Shown here piece after piece: positions 25,255-33,963 of a DNA stretch of 64,000 bases. Below the pieces are notes generated by a model. The model did not search any database, was not told the DNA's origin, and saw only the letters and a program-made list of their open reading frames with translations. The stretch lies in assembly GCF_018617395.1 (NCBI RefSeq), contig NZ_JACSKC010000001.1, forward strand, positions 806,001 through 870,000, read 5' to 3'. The DNA comes from Exiguobacterium sp. s48. GTDB lineage: Bacteria > Bacillota > Bacilli > Exiguobacteriales > Exiguobacteriaceae. Every line of letters starts with the position of its first letter. Within the stretch, counting starts at the first letter, position 1. The position numbers were made by a program, and so were the translations under genes.

Positions 25255-26673
25255 TTAGCTGATTTCTTCTTTTTTCGCTTCCCACGCCTCAATATGTTCT
25301 TTACCCGGAAGATCGACCCCATCTTTGAAGAACTCTGGGTCTCTTCCGGCTTTTTTCTGAACGATATAATCATCGAGTAACGTCTTGGCGACTTTACTTA
25401 GTCGGAAAATCGCATACATGTTGACGAGTGCCATGAGTCCCATAAAGATATCTGCAATTGACCAAACAAGCCCTGCCGATCGTACGGAACCAAACATGAC
25501 CATTCCGACGACAGCAATGCGATAAATGATCAAATATTGCTTTTTCTCCGAGATGAATTCGATATTCGTTTCGCCATAATAGTAATTAGCTAAGATTGAG
25601 CTAAAAGCGAATAATAGAATCGCGATTGTCATAAGCGTAGTCGCAATCGGACCAATTTCAACGAGTAATGCCTCCTGGGCAAGTTCGATTCCTTGGAAGG
25701 CTTCAGAGCCCTCCACACCTGAAATCAAGACGATCATGGCCGTTGCGGTACAGATGAATAACGTGTCCACGAATACGCTGAGCGATTGAATCAATCCCTG
25801 TTTGACGGGATGACTCACCTCGGCCGTTGCCGCGGCATTCGGTGCAGAACCCATCCCTGCCTCATTGGAGAACAATCCGCGACGAATACCTTGTAGAACA
25901 GCTGCCCCGACGGCACCACCAAACAATTGTTGTAATCCGAGAACCCCTTCCGAGAAGATGGCAGAGAACACTTGCGGCACCACATCAAGATTTGTAAAAA
26001 TGACCCAAATGGCTAATAAAATATAGCCACCTGCCATGATTGGTACAATGATTCCGGACAAGGTCGAGATCGAACGAATCCCACCAAAGATAACGATTGC
26101 GGTAATAACGGATAAAATGAGTCCGACCCAAACCGTGTCGACTTCAAATACATTGTTCACTGATAAGGCAATCGTATTCGCCTGTACCGAATTGAAAGCA
26201 AATCCGAATGCGAACGTAATCAAGATAGCGAAGACAATCCCTAACCAGCGCTCTCCTAAAGCGCGTTCGATATAGTAAGCCGGTCCACCCCGCCACGCTT
26301 TACCGTCATGCACTTTATATACTTGTGCAAGTGTACTTTCGACAAAGGCAGATGCCGCTCCAATCAGAGCAATGAGCCACATCCAAAATACGGCACCCGG
26401 TCCGCCTAGAGCGATTGCCGTCGACACACCAGCGATGTTTCCCGTACCGACACGTGCAGCCGTACCGATTGCGAATGCCTGGAATGATGATACCTGACCT
26501 TTCTCATGCTTAAGTCCTTTAACAAATAAGAGCTTGAACATCTCAGGGAGCATTCGGAATTGGACAAATCCCATCCGAATCGTAAAATAGAGTCCCCCAA
26601 TGATCAATACGAAAATGAGAAGATATGACCATAAATAGTCATTCACTTGCATAATCAGTTCACGAATATCCAA
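25255..26673 (-). CDS. Alanine/glycine:cation symporter (AGCS family)
   Basis: Na+ or H+-coupled amino-acid carrier of 472 residues. AGCS signatures: SSFQAFAIGTAARVGTGNIAGVSTAIALGGPGAVFWMW and GLFSNEAGMGSAPNAAATAEVSHPVKQGLIQ. About ten to eleven helices. TTG start at 26673 after AAAGGAGGCG. The acidic/basic cytoplasmic tail ends in EAKKEEIS. Closest families are AlsT/DagA-type; exact amino acid unknown. Confidence 0.9.
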   Translation of the reverse strand: MDIRELIMQVNDYLWSYLLIFVLIIGGLYFTIRMGFVQFRMLPEMFKLLFVKGLKHEKGQVSSFQAFAIGTAARVGTGNIAGVSTAIALGGPGAVFWMWLIALIGAASAFVESTLAQVYKVHDGKAWRGGPAYYIERALGERWLGIVFAILITFAFGFAFNSVQANTIALSVNNVFEVDTVWVGLILSVITAIVIFGGIRSISTLSGIIVPIMAGGYILLAIWVIFTNLDVVPQVFSAIFSEGVLGLQQLFGGAVGAAVLQGIRRGLFSNEAGMGSAPNAAATAEVSHPVKQGLIQSLSVFVDTLFICTATAMIVLISGVEGSEAFQGIELAQEALLVEIGPIATTLMTIAILLFAFSSILANYYYGETNIEFISEKKQYLIIYRIAVVGMVMFGSVRSAGLVWSIADIFMGLMALVNMYAIFRLSKVAKTLLDDYIVQKKAGRDPEFFKDGVDLPGKEHIEAWEAKKEEIS

Positions 26674-26723
26674 CGATATCGCCTCCTTTTATCGGGTTTT
26701 TACCCGCTCTGAATCTGACAGAA

Positions 26724-26739
26724 ACAGTGTGGTCACTGT
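26724..26739 (-). terminator. Hairpin at the Gfo/Idh gene end
   Basis: ACAGTG-TGGT-CACTGT, perfect arms, overlapping the stop codon at 26733-26735. On the minus strand TTTCTGT follows. A second small palindrome CGGGT/ACCCG is at 26694-26707. Either could terminate the oxidoreductase transcript or regulate the symporter. Confidence 0.4.
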
Positions 26740-27635
26740 ACATGACTTAGAATTTCTTCACAGAGACGATGTGTCTCGAGACTATCTTCGGCAGTGACCG
26801 ATGTGTTGTTCTCACCACTTAGCAGTCGGATAAACGATTCAATCATGTCAACAAATCCCCGACGCTTCAAGTTCGACTCCCACGGGTCGAGTGACCATTC
26901 CCTCATGCCGTCTCGTCCATAATCGATTATCCGCTCCACGTCACGGGTGACCCGCTTTACGGTCGGTGACATGACTTCCATCACTTCTTCGGTACAACCG
27001 TTGTCTCGGTTCATCCAACCGATTGCCTCAATCCCTCCTGCCGTGAAGTGAATCATGAGTTGTCTCAATACATCCCCTTCATACCGAGGAGTGACACGCA
27101 ACCGGTCGACGGGCTGAAGGTCGGTCAAATAACGGAGCGTATCGACGACATGTACAAAGTCCTCAATTACGAATTCACGAATCGTCGCCGGCTTATACGT
27201 TCGATTCTTTTGAATGAAAACCATATTTTTATTTTCTACTTGGTTCAGCGCCTGCGTCGCTGTCGCAAATCGGCGATTGAATCCCGTGACGAGATGGACG
27301 CCTTTCTCTTTAGCGAGCATAACGAGTCGTTCCGTCTCTTCAAATGTGAACGTGATCGGTTTATCGATAAAGACATGCTTCCCTTGGCGTAAACAATACT
27401 CGGCTTGCTCATAATGAACAGCTGTCGTCGAATGAATCATGACCGCATCGATCTGTGTCATCGGAACGGCTTGAAGATCCGTATATCCCTCTTTGAAACG
27501 GTAAGTCGATCTAATGTCCTGTAACTTCTGTTCATCTCGAGAGACGAGATACACGTTGACATCCTTCAATCCGGCATATACTGGCAGATATGCTTTTTTG
27601 GCGACATCCCCAATGCCCACTACTAACATATTCAT
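26733..27635 (-). CDS. Gfo/Idh/MocA family oxidoreductase
   Basis: NAD(P)-dependent dehydrogenase of 300 residues. Rossmann start VVGIGDVAKKAYLPVYAGLKDVNVYLV, and the family's catalytic-region motif KGKHVFIDKPITFTFEE contains the EKP-like (here DKP) triad around residue 93. The C-terminal alpha/beta domain carries VEDFVHVVDTLRYL (His of the D-x-x-x-H motif). Ribosome site GGAGGAG precedes ATG. Substrate (a sugar, inositol or cyclitol) unknown. Confidence 0.85.
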   Translation of the reverse strand: MNMLVVGIGDVAKKAYLPVYAGLKDVNVYLVSRDEQKLQDIRSTYRFKEGYTDLQAVPMTQIDAVMIHSTTAVHYEQAEYCLRQGKHVFIDKPITFTFEETERLVMLAKEKGVHLVTGFNRRFATATQALNQVENKNMVFIQKNRTYKPATIREFVIEDFVHVVDTLRYLTDLQPVDRLRVTPRYEGDVLRQLMIHFTAGGIEAIGWMNRDNGCTEEVMEVMSPTVKRVTRDVERIIDYGRDGMREWSLDPWESNLKRRGFVDMIESFIRLLSGENNTSVTAEDSLETHRLCEEILSHVQ

Positions 27636-27662
27636 CTACTCACTCCTCCAATAATATGTAGA

Positions 27663-27686
27663 AAGCCCGAAGCGACTGCCTCGGGC
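27663..27686 (-). terminator. Intrinsic terminator of the 60-aa gene
   Basis: AGCCCGA/TCGGGCT stem on the minus strand with a ten-base loop, then TTTC. Confidence 0.65.
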
Positions 27687-27869
27687 TCACGTGATGGATA
27701 CAATCTCAAAACTGGTAATCGGTTCACGAATAGCGTCTGATACAATTTGGTACACCGCATTCAGTTCCTCTTGATTATTCAGGTCCGGTACCCGATCCAT
27801 CTCGACCTCGACCGTGCGAGTGTTCTGTTCTTTCGCGTGTAACTGGTATTCGACTGTATGCTTTTCCAT
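27687..27869 (-). CDS. Small hypothetical protein (60 aa)
   Basis: Reads MEKHTVEYQLHAKEQN and continues as an acidic, probably alpha/beta protein ending FEIVSIT. The true start is the ATG at 27869, preceded by GAGGGGGA; a much longer open frame through this region (to 28130) is not supported by a ribosome site and crosses the rlmL terminator. Function unknown. Confidence 0.6.
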   Translation of the reverse strand: MEKHTVEYQLHAKEQNTRTVEVEMDRVPDLNNQEELNAVYQIVSDAIREPITSFEIVSIT

Positions 27870-27949
27870 CTTATGTCCCCCTCTTATTATACATATGTTA
27901 TGTATAACCTGTTCGGAGAAAGATGAAACAAGTGAGTTCATTCTAGAAA

Positions 27950-27982
27950 ATAGAAAATGACCGCTCAGTTGAGCGGTCATGG
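27950..27982 (-). terminator. Intrinsic terminator of the RlmL-like gene
   Basis: ATGACCGCTCA/TGAGCGGTCAT with a two-base loop, followed on the minus strand by TTTTCTATTTTC. Confidence 0.8.
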
Positions 27983-27987
27983 ATTCA

Positions 27988-29151
27988 TTACTCTGATTTC
28001 GCTTTTGCGTCACGGTCCGGACGTGGACGACGCTTCCCGAAGTACTGGTAATACTGCGTTTCAATATTACCGTTATAAAGTTTACGACGTTTCGTCGCTG
28101 GGCGACCGTACGCTTTCTCGAAGTCTTCATAGCTCGTCAACATGTAGACGCTATAACCAGGGTATTTCGCATATTGCTCCCCGATTCGCTCGTACAAGTC
28201 GATGATTTCTTCTTCTGACTGGAGACGTTCCCCATAAGGTGGGTTACCGATGATGACGCCGTACTCCTCTTTCGGTTTCAGTGCGGCTGCGTCACTATGG
28301 ACGAACGTGATCGCATCACGGACGTCGGCGAGTTCCGCATTGTCTTTCGCGAGTTTCACCATACGCGGGTCGAGGTCGATTCCATAGATTTTGAGCGGTT
28401 TATCCCACTCCGCTTTCTCGTTCGCTTCGTTCATGGCTGCATACCACGCTTTTTTCGGGATACATGCCCAGTCCTGAGCGAAGTATTCGCGATTGATACC
28501 CGGCGCGATGTTCCGTCCGATCATCGCCGCTTCGATTGCGAGCGTACCTGACCCGGTGAACACGTCATAAAATGGCATGTCCGGACGCCAGTTCGTCAAC
28601 TGAATCATCGCCGCCGCCATCGTTTCTTTAAGCGGTGCCTGGGAATGCAATTCACGATAGCCACGACGGTGAAGAGGACCTGAAGTATCAATTGTGATCG
28701 TCGCCACATCTTTCAATAGAGCGACCTCAATCGGGAATTTCGCCCCTGACTTCGGCAACCACTCCCCTTCTTTGCGATAACCGCGTTGCATCGCTTCGAC
28801 AATCGCCTTTTCCGTGATCTTCTGGCAGTCACGAATGGAGAACAGTTTCGATTTGACCGAGCGACCGTCTACCGTGAACGCCGCGTCCCATGGCATGAGG
28901 TCTGTCCATGGCAACGCCACCACACCGTCAAACAATTCTGTAAACGTTGTCGCCTTGAACTCGGCAACGACGAGCTTGACCCGGTCTGCAGTCCGTAACC
29001 ACATGTTGAGGCGTGGAATGTCTTCCATTTCCGCATCGATATACACGCGACCGTTCTCGACCTCACATGTGTATCCTAAATCTCTTACTTCTTTAGCTAC
29101 GAGTGCCTCGATTCCCATCGCCGCCGTCGCAATCAGTTTACGTTTCGCCAT
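27988..29151 (-). CDS. THUMP-domain class I RNA methyltransferase (RlmL/YpsC-like)
   Basis: SAM-dependent guanine-N2 methyltransferase of 23S rRNA type, 387 residues. Order: N-terminal ferredoxin-like and THUMP domains (about 1-160, ending TIDTSGPLHRRGYR), then a Rossmann methyltransferase domain with the SAM loop DVFTGSGTLAIEAA and catalytic NPPYGERL. B. subtilis YpsC has the same length and the same neighbour, rnpB. The basic tail (KRRKLYNGNIETQYYQYFGKRRPRPDRDAKAKSE) may contact RNA. Confidence 0.92.
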   Translation of the reverse strand: MAKRKLIATAAMGIEALVAKEVRDLGYTCEVENGRVYIDAEMEDIPRLNMWLRTADRVKLVVAEFKATTFTELFDGVVALPWTDLMPWDAAFTVDGRSVKSKLFSIRDCQKITEKAIVEAMQRGYRKEGEWLPKSGAKFPIEVALLKDVATITIDTSGPLHRRGYRELHSQAPLKETMAAAMIQLTNWRPDMPFYDVFTGSGTLAIEAAMIGRNIAPGINREYFAQDWACIPKKAWYAAMNEANEKAEWDKPLKIYGIDLDPRMVKLAKDNAELADVRDAITFVHSDAAALKPKEEYGVIIGNPPYGERLQSEEEIIDLYERIGEQYAKYPGYSVYMLTSYEDFEKAYGRPATKRRKLYNGNIETQYYQYFGKRRPRPDRDAKAKSE

Positions 29152-29211
29152 TTAAACATCTCCTTCTTTCTACATTGAGTCGATTCATGTTGTACATTCT
29201 AAAAAGTTCAT

Positions 29212-29247
29212 GAAAAAAGGAGTTCAAGTATATGTGCTTGAACTCCT
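29212..29247 (-). terminator. Terminator of rnpB
   Basis: AGGAGTTCAAG/CTTGAACTCCT, perfect 11-bp stem with a seven-base loop, followed on the minus strand by TTTTTTCATG. Confidence 0.85.
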
Positions 29248-29259
29248 TGTCGTTGTCAG

Positions 29260-29650
29260 TTGAGACTATGTTGTCCTGTAAGCCATGTTCTGTACTCCGG
29301 TGCTCATAACGGTCTCCCTGGCACGATGGAGTGACAATCATCTATCTGCGCACATCGGCGCCCTCCGTTCCGTTCGGTTCCGGTTCGGAAGTTCCCCTAC
29401 CATAGTTTGGGTTTCTCGCTCGTGGGGTTTACCTCGTTCCACTCTGAACGTTTCCGATCAGACTCCGTCACTGTGGCACTTTCAAGAAGCGTATACCGTA
29501 TCCGAGGACTTAGGTATTTCTTCTGCCGTCAACTTGCGTTGCCTACACTTATCTTTTCGTGTAGCACGATCACTACAGCCATCACAGGCTGTGCGAGCAT
29601 GGACTTTCCTCAAAACTTGCGTCCCGCGATTGTCCAGACCTCATAGTCAC
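29260..29650 (-). ncRNA. rnpB: RNase P RNA, type B
   Basis: Catalytic RNA that matures tRNA 5' ends. Conserved sequence is direct: GAGGAAAGTCCATGCTCGCAC near the 5' side (CR-I/P4 strand, about 29595-29610 inverted) and ACAGAACATGGCTTACAGG near the 3' end (about 29275-29295). Helix P1 can form from GACTATG (29648-29642) and CATAGTC (29270-29264), giving a 385-base molecule, typical of Bacillus type B. Ends are estimated from P1. Confidence 0.95.
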
Positions 29651-29761
29651 TTCAACCATTGTAGCGGAAATTCGAGCGGTTGACAACTGAAATTCGAAAC
29701 TTGATTTTACATCCCGTCAGCGCTAAAATAAGGCGTGTTCAATGAATAAGGAGGGATTTTG

Positions 29762-30166
29762 ATGCATCAGGATGCAAAAAACGGTTGGATTCAACGTCTG
29801 ACTTATGTAATCGAAATCGATGACATTAAAGTGCTCCACCCGAACAACGGCGTGTTCGCCTTCTACCGAAATAATCGTCTCGTCCGAGGGTTTGAACCGT
29901 TCGATATTAAAGCACCGAACGAACTCTCAAAACGGTCTTATCATTTTGACCATCACAATCTGGCACACTTAGAAGAGCGTTTTCCAGATGCCATTCCAGT
30001 TTTCGATGAAACTAAGGAAACGCGTCGAGGCTGGAGCGATCGGGTTCGTGTCGGTTTATGCGAAATCATCCGAGATGGCAAACTCAGTTTCGAGCATATT
30101 GATGACCAAGGAAACGTATTAGAAGCGAGTATCCGTTGGTGTGGTGAAGCCATCACCATGGATTAA
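29762..30166 (+). CDS. Hypothetical protein
   Basis: Soluble protein of 134 residues without signal peptide or membrane helix. N-terminal two-thirds look beta-rich (QRLTYVIEIDDIKVLHPNNGVFAFYRNNRLVRG), with a histidine-rich stretch SYHFDHHNLAHLEE around 60-75. AAGGAGGGA precedes ATG 29762. Monocistronic with its own terminator. No family recognised. Confidence 0.6.
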   Translation: MHQDAKNGWIQRLTYVIEIDDIKVLHPNNGVFAFYRNNRLVRGFEPFDIKAPNELSKRSYHFDHHNLAHLEERFPDAIPVFDETKETRRGWSDRVRVGLCEIIRDGKLSFEHIDDQGNVLEASIRWCGEAITMD

Positions 30167-30173
30167 ATAAACG

Positions 30174-30208
30174 AAGCCGCCGCTCCTTATGGAGCGAGCG
30201 GCTTTTTT
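30174..30208. terminator. Bidirectional terminator
   Basis: GAAGCCGCCGCTCC/GGAGCGAGCGGCTT around TTAT, then TTTTT, between convergent genes. Confidence 0.85.
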
Positions 30209-30210
30209 GA

Positions 30211-31659
30211 TCAAGTCGTTTCGAGGACTGGTGTGTCTTCTTCAACGATCGGCGGTTCATATGTTGTCGTCACAACTTTTTCACGGATGTCCGTCGGTTT
30301 AAGGATGACCGTGAGACGCTGAGTCGTGTCTCCTCTTACAGGAAACTTGCCAGGGACATGGAGGGCCTCATACATCACCTTGCCCTCTGAATCTAGAACG
30401 GTCACCGTGCCTTTTCGTGTCGTGTGCAACGTGAACGTCAACTCATCCGCCGCTTCGACGGAAATCGAGGTCTTTAATGTATTGACGTATTCAATCGTCC
30501 GACTTGTATAACGTTTATATTTTCCGTCCGTCACTTGCCCAACGATTCGGTATTGACCGCTTGGTAGCCAGTCCCCGTTCGAATACATTGTGAACGACCG
30601 GTTCGGTGTGAGCGTTTTGACTTTCTTGCTCCCTTGATACAATGAGAACGTTGATTTGAGATTGGAATGATTCATTACACTCAGTTTAACGTTTTTGACA
30701 TATCGACTCTCCCATACGGAAGGGGTTGAGATATGAATCGGGCGCGCTGTTGCTTCAAGCAGCTTCATCGTATTTAATTCTGTATACGATTTACCTGAAG
30801 CACGCGGCATTTTCGCAAGTAAATGATCGACCTCTCCCGGTGTCAAATATGGATTGATCGATTTCACGAGTGCGAGGCTTGCCGTGACCATCGGTGCCGC
30901 CATGGACGTCCCGTCCATATAGACAAAGCGATTATTCACTCCAAGTGATAAAATGTTCACCCCAGGCGCGACGATTCTCACATGGTCATCCATATTGCTA
31001 AAGCTCGCGATTCGGTGGCGAGAGTCGATGGCTCCGACCGCAATCACTTCGTTCATGCTGGCAGGAAACGATGTCTGACGTTTCCCATCGTTTCCGGATG
31101 AAGCAACAACGATGACGCCCTTCGCTCGCGCACGCTTGATGGATGTCGCCAAGCGGGTATCGTAGTCATCTCCACCCAAAGACAAGTTGATAATGGTCGC
31201 GCCTTTGGCGACCGCCGTATCGACCGCTTTCGCGACTGTCCATGAATCGGTGGATTCCGAGTTTTTACCGTAGAATACGTTGTAGAAGTGATAGCGAACA
31301 TTAGGTGCAAGTCCGGCAATGCCGACTCGATTATGTTTCCCCGCCATAATTCCAGCAGTATGTGTGCCATGGACGTCAGCCGTATAAGGGCCGATCATCG
31401 AATTGACAACACGAGGTACGTTTTTTAAGTCCATATGATTACGATCAGCCGAAGAATCAATCAATGCGATGACGATGTCAGAGGCACCGCGCGTTTTACT
31501 CCAAGCCAAATCGGTTCCGATTTGACGTACATAATATTGACTCGTGACACGTGGTTCCGAGACAACATAACCGTGTTTTTCAAGGATGACAGGTTTCGCA
31601 GCATCTACTCCGACCGGCAGTAAAAGGGCAAGCGCTGTCAAAAGGGCAATCTTTTTCAT
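30211..31659 (-). CDS. Secreted subtilisin-like serine protease (S8 family)
   Basis: Secreted S8 peptidase of 482 residues. Signal peptide 1-20 (ending GVDA). Catalytic triad: Asp68 (IVIALIDSS), His97 (VHGTHTAGI) and Ser252 (DGTSMAAP), with oxyanion Asn190 (SSGNDG). There is almost no pro-region: the catalytic domain begins at about residue 40, so an I9-type chaperone domain is absent. The last 180 residues form a beta-rich extension (two Ig-like or FN-like units) ending in an acidic, Pro-rich tail. Confidence 0.88.
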   Translation of the reverse strand: MKKIALLTALALLLPVGVDAAKPVILEKHGYVVSEPRVTSQYYVRQIGTDLAWSKTRGASDIVIALIDSSADRNHMDLKNVPRVVNSMIGPYTADVHGTHTAGIMAGKHNRVGIAGLAPNVRYHFYNVFYGKNSESTDSWTVAKAVDTAVAKGATIINLSLGGDDYDTRLATSIKRARAKGVIVVASSGNDGKRQTSFPASMNEVIAVGAIDSRHRIASFSNMDDHVRIVAPGVNILSLGVNNRFVYMDGTSMAAPMVTASLALVKSINPYLTPGEVDHLLAKMPRASGKSYTELNTMKLLEATARPIHISTPSVWESRYVKNVKLSVMNHSNLKSTFSLYQGSKKVKTLTPNRSFTMYSNGDWLPSGQYRIVGQVTDGKYKRYTSRTIEYVNTLKTSISVEAADELTFTLHTTRKGTVTVLDSEGKVMYEALHVPGKFPVRGDTTQRLTVILKPTDIREKVVTTTYEPPIVEEDTPVLETT

Positions 31660-31753
31660 TCCTTCCGCTCCATTCCAAACTTACAAAGTGACTTTATTAT
31701 CTCAAACTTTGGATTAGATTTCCCTTTTTTTGAATAAAAAGTTGTCGGAAAGT

Positions 31754-32161
31754 TTACCAATAACTCGTTTCGTCCGGGTGTAACATATCGAACTCGACGA
31801 TTCGGCCGATTGTCAAGTACGTATAGTAGCGGGCTAGTTCGACTCGACTCGGGTCGGGACGGAATCCCTCAAGGTCTTCACCGAGCGGAGAACCATCAAT
31901 TGTCTCGAATTGCTGACAAAAAAAAGACTCTGTTTCGGCATTCCAGACGATTCGATCTCCGATATACCCGCTTCCGAAGCGGATGTAGTCGATGATGGAC
32001 GGAACGATGACTTCCGCAGGCAAACGTTCACTCATACGACCGACCAATTCATATCGTAGGCGATCTGCCTGGTCAGCTTCCTCTAGGGAGGCACATTTTA
32101 ATACTTCTTTATTGATTTCTATCAATACGACATAATCCCCGGGCTCGATGGAGAGCTTCAT
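31754..32161 (-). CDS. Hypothetical protein
   Basis: Soluble 135-residue protein, acidic, no membrane segment. Starts with a beta-rich IEPGDYVVLIEINKEVLKCASLEEAD and ends DMLHPDETSYW. AGGTGAGG precedes ATG. No family recognised. It is divergently arranged to the next gene with 169 bases between. Confidence 0.6.
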   Translation of the reverse strand: MKLSIEPGDYVVLIEINKEVLKCASLEEADQADRLRYELVGRMSERLPAEVIVPSIIDYIRFGSGYIGDRIVWNAETESFFCQQFETIDGSPLGEDLEGFRPDPSRVELARYYTYLTIGRIVEFDMLHPDETSYW

Positions 32162-32330
32162 CGCCTCACCTCACTTTTCATAGCTTCATCGGATTCTCTA
32201 CATGTGAGTATTCGAGATAAAATGTGGGAATCCTGTCCACTCCTCATTTTTTTCCAAATGTCAGTTGAATTCGCAACGTCCAAGATGTTTTTGTTATACT
32301 GAACATATGAAGTTAGAGAGGAAGTGCATC

Positions 32331-33215
32331 ATGGCCAAACGACCGTTGACCCCTCGTGAAAGTGAGTTGATTGCGACTGCGCTGTTTGTTGTCGGAAGCG
32401 TCCCTTATTCGGGACACATCGATCGTCTCGAATCCCTCACCTTACGTGACATCGCTGATGACTTTATTAACGGAACCTCCACTTCCGCAGATGCGATGGA
32501 GGCACTCGATCAGTATATTTATGTTCGACGTCATCGTTTTAAAAACGTGACCCCTCATAACCTCTGGACATTAGATGACCGAACGGAACAGGAAGCGTTG
32601 CGTCACATCTCGAAACGTCCAGAACTACAGAAGGGACAAACATTGAATAAGCGGAATCAACCGTTTCAAGTGGGACAAGATATCGAATTCAAGGTAGACA
32701 AGCATGTCGACCGAGGACAGTTCCGAATTTATATCGGAAAACAACAGGGTTATACGTGTAAAGCTCAATCAAAGGAACGCGAGAAACTGAAATCGGTATC
32801 TGGATGGATCACCCATATCGATCTGAAAGACCGATTAGTCTTCGTCAACGTGACAGACTTTGGTCGCCTCCCTATCGAATCCTCGATGAAACAAGAGCTC
32901 GAGTCGATGAGTACGTCACTGCTCGGATGGTTCGCTACGGCCACCATTCCTTCTGAAGAAGAAGCCCTTCTCGCAAAACGAATGATTGCCGCGCTACAGC
33001 GGCGCGATCAACCTTACTGGTTTAGTCTCACGACCGCGATGAACCATCCTCGACCTGAACATGTGAAGCGTTGGGGGACAGTGGTCAATCTCCTCGTGAA
33101 AGCGAGCAATGGTGACCAAAAAGCCATTCAGACACTCGAAACTCAAGAAGACAAATATTTTAAAGATGCTTTTATCCGCGCACTCCGTGCCCTACATGAA
33201 AATATGACAAAGTAA
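32331..33215 (+). CDS. Hypothetical protein, about 294 aa
   Basis: Soluble protein whose N-terminus (MAKRPLTPRESELIATALFVVGS) is followed by helical and mixed segments. A middle domain (about 120-190: QVGQDIEFKVDKHVDRGQFRIYIGKQ, SVSGWITHIDLKDRLVFVNVTDFGRLPI) looks like a small beta-barrel. ATG at 32331 has GAGAGGAAG upstream; the open frame runs 66 bases further but lacks a site. No family recognised. The downstream hairpin marks it as monocistronic. Confidence 0.6.
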   Translation: MAKRPLTPRESELIATALFVVGSVPYSGHIDRLESLTLRDIADDFINGTSTSADAMEALDQYIYVRRHRFKNVTPHNLWTLDDRTEQEALRHISKRPELQKGQTLNKRNQPFQVGQDIEFKVDKHVDRGQFRIYIGKQQGYTCKAQSKEREKLKSVSGWITHIDLKDRLVFVNVTDFGRLPIESSMKQELESMSTSLLGWFATATIPSEEEALLAKRMIAALQRRDQPYWFSLTTAMNHPRPEHVKRWGTVVNLLVKASNGDQKAIQTLETQEDKYFKDAFIRALRALHENMTK

Positions 33216-33234
33216 TTGAATGAAACGAATACGA

Positions 33235-33265
33235 CATGAGGTGACTCGCGAAGAGTCACCTCATT
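33235..33265 (+). terminator. Terminator-like hairpin
   Basis: ATGAGGTGACTC/GAGTCACCTCAT, 12-bp stem with a CGCGAA-type loop; only a weak TTTGACG tail, so it may also act as a barrier before hssR. Confidence 0.6.
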
Positions 33266-33297
33266 TGACGTAAACTAGTGATGAAGGGAACATATTT

Positions 33298-33963
33298 ATG
33301 CGAATACTCATCGTAGAAGACGATCCATCAATTTTACGCCTTGTGAAGGAGACCTTCGAGGATGCGGGTCATGAGGTGATAACGGCGACTGATGGGAAGA
33401 CAGGCGAAGAACGTTTTACGATGCATCCGATCGATGCTGCGATTGTCGACATCATGCTCCCCGGGCTTGATGGCCGTGAATTGTGTCGACGACTCAAGGA
33501 GTCTCTCGATATACCCGTCATCCTTTTGACCGCTCTTGATGAATGGGAGGATAAACGCCAAGGTTTCGAGTACGGGGCAGACGACTATGTGACCAAGCCG
33601 TTCATCCCAGAAGAGTTACTGTTCCGATTGCAAGCCGTCTCGCGTCGATATCAACGCTCGGCCGCTTCTCAAATTCAAGCCGGTCCGCTCCACTTGGATT
33701 TGAGAGAATATGAGGTACGTTTAGACGATCAGTTACTCTATCTCCCTAAAAAAGAGTTCGAGCTCTTGTTTCAATTAGCCTCGTTTCCAGGGAGGGTATA
33801 TCGACGGGAGGAATTGATTGAACTCATATGGGGATTTGATTTCGAAGGAGATGAGCGGACGGTCGACGTGCATATCAAACGTCTCCGTCACCGTTTCGAC
33901 CATCCAGCTCTGACGATTCGTACCGTTCGAGGCGTTGGATACTCGCTTGAGGTGAACGCATGA
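33298..33963 (+). CDS. hssR: Response regulator HssR (heme sensing)
   Basis: OmpR-family regulator of 221 residues: receiver domain with phospho-acceptor Asp51 (IVDIMLPGLDG) and conserved DDYVTKPF, then winged-helix output with EGDERTVDVHIKRLR, the exact text of Staphylococcus HssR. It heads hssR-hssS, with the heme exporter hrtBA directly downstream. A direct repeat matching the HssR box lies in the hssS-hrtB gap. It should activate hrtBA when heme is toxic. Confidence 0.85.
   Translation: MRILIVEDDPSILRLVKETFEDAGHEVITATDGKTGEERFTMHPIDAAIVDIMLPGLDGRELCRRLKESLDIPVILLTALDEWEDKRQGFEYGADDYVTKPFIPEELLFRLQAVSRRYQRSAASQIQAGPLHLDLREYEVRLDDQLLYLPKKEFELLFQLASFPGRVYRREELIELIWGFDFEGDERTVDVHIKRLRHRFDHPALTIRTVRGVGYSLEVNA

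Noticed and set aside
27687-28130. A 147-residue reading frame including the 60-aa gene
   Set aside because: The N-terminal part runs through the terminator of the RlmL-like gene and lacks a ribosome site; only the 27869 start is supported.
29285-29683. Open reading frames on the plus strand across 29.28-29.68 kb
   Set aside because: They lie antisense to the highly conserved rnpB sequence and have no ribosome sites.
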